Origin: UBA1765 sp045615885 | GTDB lineage: Bacteria; Fibrobacterota; Fibrobacteria; Fibrobacterales; Fibrobacteraceae | Length of the DNA: 64,000 nt | Direction: 5' to 3' | Assembly: GCA_045615885.1 (NCBI GenBank) | Contig: JAZLFR010000060.1 | Coordinates: 62,001-126,000, forward strand | Notes under the pieces: model-generated | Told to the model about the DNA's origin: nothing | The model's input: the letters and a program-made list of their open reading frames with translations, nothing else | The model's database searches: none | Program-made: the position numbers and the translations under genes | Shown here: positions 61,434 through 64,000 of the stretch, piece by piece | How the letters are laid out: each line of letters begins with the position of its first letter | How positions within the stretch are numbered: position 1 is the stretch's first letter

Positions 61434-62023
61434 TGGATACTTTGCTCCCACATTCAGACTATACAGTCAAGAATCGCGCGTTCAACTGCCGCATGCGTAA
61501 CCGCTACTATGAAGAGGTCTATTACGCATTCCGTTCCCTTGAACAGCGCCTGAAGAATTACGAAAAGCACGACACCGACAACCGTTCCCGCTTCTACACC
61601 ATCGAAGAAGAAATCAAGCGCTATGAACAGCTGCTCGAAAAGTGCCTCGAATACGCTCAGGCGGCGGTGTTCTTTGGCAAGTCCGACAAGCTGCTGCCGT
61701 TCTCGAAAGACCGCCGCGCAGGCATTCTGCAGGAAGAATTCTTTTTAGTGTATTTTTTGCAGGAACTTTTGGCAACGACCCGCTACATCATTTCGCGCAT
61801 TGAAACAGATACGCTCTTGCGCGAAATGGAACAGCGCGCCCGCAACGGCCAGTCCGACGCAAACCATGTTTCCGGTTTTTGGCGCAACTTGCAGCAGAAC
61901 CTGGAAATTTTGAACAAGACGACCGCACAGGAATTCCAGGACCTTTGCGCTCACATTCGCGAACGCTTCCAAACAGGAAACTCCGTGTTCGGGACTTTGC
62001 AGGAGTTACAGCACTTTTATTAA
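61433..62023 (+). CDS. Hypothetical helical protein coupled to spoT
   Basis: Not recognised. The 196 residues are soluble, all-helical and rich in Arg, Glu, Tyr and Phe, with a probable coiled coil in YYEEVYYAFRSLEQRLKNYE and IEEEIKRYEQLLEKCLEYA (about 25-80). No signal peptide or membrane segment. The ATG shares its first base with the spoT stop codon (TAATG), a strong sign of translational coupling and perhaps of functional or physical association with the alarmone enzyme. Followed by a short modular repeat. Confidence 0.8.
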   Translation: MDTLLPHSDYTVKNRAFNCRMRNRYYEEVYYAFRSLEQRLKNYEKHDTDNRSRFYTIEEEIKRYEQLLEKCLEYAQAAVFFGKSDKLLPFSKDRRAGILQEEFFLVYFLQELLATTRYIISRIETDTLLREMEQRARNGQSDANHVSGFWRNLQQNLEILNKTTAQEFQDLCAHIRERFQTGNSVFGTLQELQHFY

Positions 62024-62025
62024 AT

Positions 62026-62142
62026 AGAGGACAGAAAACAGAGGACAGAGAACAGGAGTCAGGAGTCGGAAGACGTAAGACAGAAGACGGAAGACATTGT
62101 AATCACAATTCTAACTACCAACTACTAATTACTAACTACTAA
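62026..62142. repeat. Modular intergenic repeat, copy 10 (short, forward)
   Basis: GAGGACAGAAAACAGAGG, GGAGTCAGGAGTCGGAAGACG, AAGACAGAAGACGGAAGAC, then ACTACCAACTACTAATTAC words which run into the nuoA ATG. Confidence 0.8.
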
Positions 62143-62145
62143 ATT

Positions 62146-62529
62146 ATGATAGAATACTTGCCACTTTTATTCATTCTCTTTTTAGGCGCAATCATTGCCG
62201 TCGGTGCAATGGTCGTTGGAAAGCTTCTCGGTTTTCCGTCTAAAAACACAGACAACAAGTTTGCCGCCTACGAATGCGGCATGCAGACGATTGGACATTC
62301 ACATGTGCAGTTCAAGGTGGGCTACTACATTTTCGCCCTGCTCTTCCTTGTGTTTGACATCGAAGCCCTTTTCTTGTTCCCGATCTGCGCAAACCTCAAA
62401 ACGATTCTCGCAGGCGGTCAACCTGAAATCACACCGGCAATTGTCGTTGCCGACCTGATCATTTTCGTGGCCATTCTAGTTTCTGGCCTTGCTTATTCCT
62501 GGAAGAAAGGATACCTCAAATGGGAATAA
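62146..62529 (+). CDS. nuoA: NADH-quinone oxidoreductase subunit A
   Basis: Small membrane subunit of complex I. The 127 residues contain three hydrophobic segments, the conserved KNTDNKFAAYECGMQTIG loop between TM1 and TM2 and YYIFALLFLVFDIEALFLFP. No ribosome site; repeat words end at the ATG. The last ten bases overlap the nuoBC start, so the genes are translated together. Confidence 0.95.
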   Translation: MIEYLPLLFILFLGAIIAVGAMVVGKLLGFPSKNTDNKFAAYECGMQTIGHSHVQFKVGYYIFALLFLVFDIEALFLFPICANLKTILAGGQPEITPAIVVADLIIFVAILVSGLAYSWKKGYLKWE

Positions 62530-63791
62530 TGAATTTTGTACCTAAGGTCTTGGACCCGATTCCTGGCGGCAAGCATGTCGTCAACATGGTTGACTATGTA
62601 GTGAACTGGGCTCGTGCAAACTCCCTCTGGCCGCTTACATACGGAACAAGCTGCTGCGCAATCGAAATGATGTCCAGCTCCATGGCCCGTTACGACATTG
62701 CACGCTTCGGCTCCGAAGTGTTCCGCGATTCGCCGCGCCAGGCTGACCTCTTCATTATCGCTGGCACCATTACCGAAAAGATGGCCCCCGCAGTGCGCAT
62801 GCTCTGGGAACAGATCCCTGGTCCAAAATACGCAATCGCCATGGGCGCATGCACGATCTCTGGCGGCCCGTTCCGCTATGACAACTACTCCGTCGTGCGC
62901 GGCGCAGAACAGGTTATCCCGGTAGATGTCTATATTCCAGGCTGCCCGCCGCGCCCGGAAGCCTTGTTCTACGGCCTCATGAAGCTCCGCGAAAAGATCA
63001 TGAAGGAATCTTACCGCACACCATGGCACGAAGGCGAAACCAGCCACGCAGGCGAAATTGAACGCTGGGCAGAAGCATCCAAAGCCTGGGCAGAAGCGGA
63101 ACGCATCAAGGACGAAGAAATGGCAGCAGCCCGCGAAGCCTTCAAGGCAAACCCGCCTGCAGACTACGTGCCATACAAGCCGGTGCGCCTTGCAAAGGAA
63201 GCCTTCCCAGATGTAGAACGCCCCGCTGTTGCTGAAATCGGCAAGAGCGCCAAGGAACTTTTTGCAATTGCAAAATCCGTAGCTCCGGAACTCAAGATTT
63301 ACGGCAAGGAAGACGCAACCGAAGAGACCATGAATGACGAATTCTGGGCTGGATTGCCAAAGGATTTGCCGCTCGACGTTGTCGTATCCAAGGAAAACTA
63401 CATCAAGCTCGTCGAATTCCTGAAGAACGATTCCCACACCAAATGCGAAGTCCTTACCGATGTCGTTGGCGTAGACTGGAAAGACCATTTCGATGTGATA
63501 GCACAGCTTTTGAGCATCGACTTTGGCCACAAGATTTTTGTACGCGTGAACTTGCCAAAAGATGAAACGATCCCTGAAGAAAAGCGAGCAACAAGCCTGC
63601 TTGCAAGCATTCCGTCACTTACAAAACTCTTTGTTGGTGCAGAATTCAAGGAACGCGAAGTATATGACCTGTTCGGCATCAACTTTGAAGGCCACCCGGA
63701 CCAGCGCAGACTCTTCATGCCAGAAGATTTTGCAGGCTACCCGCTCCGCAAGGACTTCACTCACCCACACATCTTAAAGAAGCCGGTTTAA
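62520..63791 (+). CDS. NADH-quinone oxidoreductase subunits B and C fused
   Basis: Peripheral-arm part of complex I made as one 423-residue chain. Residues 1 to about 165 are NuoB with all four N2-cluster ligands: Cys45 and Cys46 in TSCCAIEMM, Cys111 in GACTISGG and Cys142 in PGCPPRPEA. Residues about 165-260 are a charged Ala/Glu/Lys-rich linker (ERWAEASKAWAEAERIKDEE). Residues about 265-423 are NuoC with FVRVNLPKDE, the signature EREVYDLFGINFEGHPDQRR and the final RKDF block. No stop or frameshift lies between the parts. AAAGGA precedes the ATG within nuoA. Confidence 0.95.
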   Translation: MGIMNFVPKVLDPIPGGKHVVNMVDYVVNWARANSLWPLTYGTSCCAIEMMSSSMARYDIARFGSEVFRDSPRQADLFIIAGTITEKMAPAVRMLWEQIPGPKYAIAMGACTISGGPFRYDNYSVVRGAEQVIPVDVYIPGCPPRPEALFYGLMKLREKIMKESYRTPWHEGETSHAGEIERWAEASKAWAEAERIKDEEMAAAREAFKANPPADYVPYKPVRLAKEAFPDVERPAVAEIGKSAKELFAIAKSVAPELKIYGKEDATEETMNDEFWAGLPKDLPLDVVVSKENYIKLVEFLKNDSHTKCEVLTDVVGVDWKDHFDVIAQLLSIDFGHKIFVRVNLPKDETIPEEKRATSLLASIPSLTKLFVGAEFKEREVYDLFGINFEGHPDQRRLFMPEDFAGYPLRKDFTHPHILKKPV

Positions 63792-63793
63792 AA

Positions 63794-63898
63794 GAGAGAA
63801 CAGAGGACAGAGGACAGAGTACAGAAAACAGGAAAGTATAAAAAATCAATTCAATAAATTTAAATACTGTTTTCTGTCTTCTTATTTCTGTATTCTAA
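63794..63898. repeat. Modular intergenic repeat, copy 11, inside the nuo operon
   Basis: Purine arm (GAGAACAGAGGACAGAGGAC, ACAGAAAACAGGAAAGTAT) and pyrimidine arm (ATACTGTTTTCTGTCTTC) are complementary around a roughly 30-base AT-rich loop, so the gap can fold into one hairpin between nuoBC and nuoD. Confidence 0.75.
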
Positions 63899-63914
63899 AC
63901 GATTGGAAATGAAT

Positions 63915-64000
63915 ATGTCTAATTTACCTCCAGGATTTCGTGAACCTTCTGCAGAAGGTGAATTTGAAGAATACTATTTGAACATGGGTCCGCAACACCC
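63915..64000 (+). CDS. nuoD: NADH-quinone oxidoreductase subunit D, N-terminus only
   Basis: Only the first 28 or so residues are in the window: MSNLPPGFREPSAEGEFEEY then YLNMGPQHP, the latter being the invariant NuoD N-terminal motif (NMGPQHPSTHG in full). The ATG at 63915 has GGA seven bases upstream and is preferred over the in-frame ATG at 63909. It should form the quinone site with the NuoB part of the preceding fused protein. Confidence 0.85.
   Translation, partial: MSNLPPGFREPSAEGEFEEYYLNMGPQH

Noticed and set aside
1..64000. tRNA, rRNA, tmRNA or insertion sequence genes
   Set aside because: No cloverleaf, no rRNA motif, no transposase frame and no flanking target duplications were recognised by eye; a covariance-model scan would be the decisive test.

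Overview
The window reads as chromosome of a Fibrobacter-type bacterium (Fibrobacterota, a gut fibre degrader). Three things point there. A secreted protein carries a FISUMP-type domain (Fibrobacter succinogenes major paralogous domain). A block of secreted hemicellulases all carry CBM6 modules followed by a short C-terminal tail of the kind known from Fibrobacter xylan enzymes. Several promoters look like the TAnnTTTG box of the related Bacteroidota. No tRNA, rRNA, CRISPR array, prophage or transposase gene was seen.

Layout. 1-2.0 kb: panC (cut by the window edge), a deoxynucleoside kinase and folK on the minus strand. 2.1-4.9 kb: rho with a long low-complexity N-terminal part, then proC. 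5.1-7.6 kb: a minus-strand FecCD/FecE-type ABC importer translationally coupled to a TraB/GumN lipoprotein. 7.7-13.5 kb: a sodium:amino-acid symporter, nspC, tsaE, then an opposing set (membrane protein, SufE, geranylgeranyl-reductase-like flavoprotein). 13.6-18.4 kb: exported pentapeptide-repeat protein, leucyl aminopeptidase, long-form GMP synthase. 18.5-24.9 kb: polar amino acid ABC importer whose binding protein is fused to the permease with its two halves in swapped order, a PatB-type lyase, a MATE exporter and class II aldolase. 25.9-34.2 kb: four secreted hemicellulose enzymes (GH27, CE1, two GH43). 34.3-45.7 kb: phosphodiesterase, SpmA-SpmB fusion, TrmO, FISUMP protein, zinc ribbon protein, a large hybrid histidine kinase with an HD-GYP response regulator, and a SEC-C protein. 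46-53.7 kb: argC, obg, an HU/IHF protein, smpB, an amidase, yebC, a small basic protein, mnmG. 54-64 kb: FKBP_N/thioredoxin lipoprotein, recQ, a DUF748/AsmA-like protein, rel/spoT with an unknown partner, and the start of complex I (nuoA, a nuoB-nuoC fusion, nuoD cut by the window end).

How they work together. The hemicellulase block should strip arabinose, galactose and ester groups from arabinoxylan or galactomannan side chains. Three of its genes share a near-identical upstream element, so a common regulator is likely. Most other genes are housekeeping: translation and ribosome quality control (obg, smpB, yebC, mnmG, tsaE, trmO), cofactor and amino acid synthesis, stringent response, respiration.

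The most unusual feature is non-coding. At least eleven intergenic gaps are filled by one family of modular repeats built from short recurring 'words' in a conserved order. They occur in either orientation, often run right up to a start codon, and contain hairpin slots whose stem sequences change while complementarity is kept.
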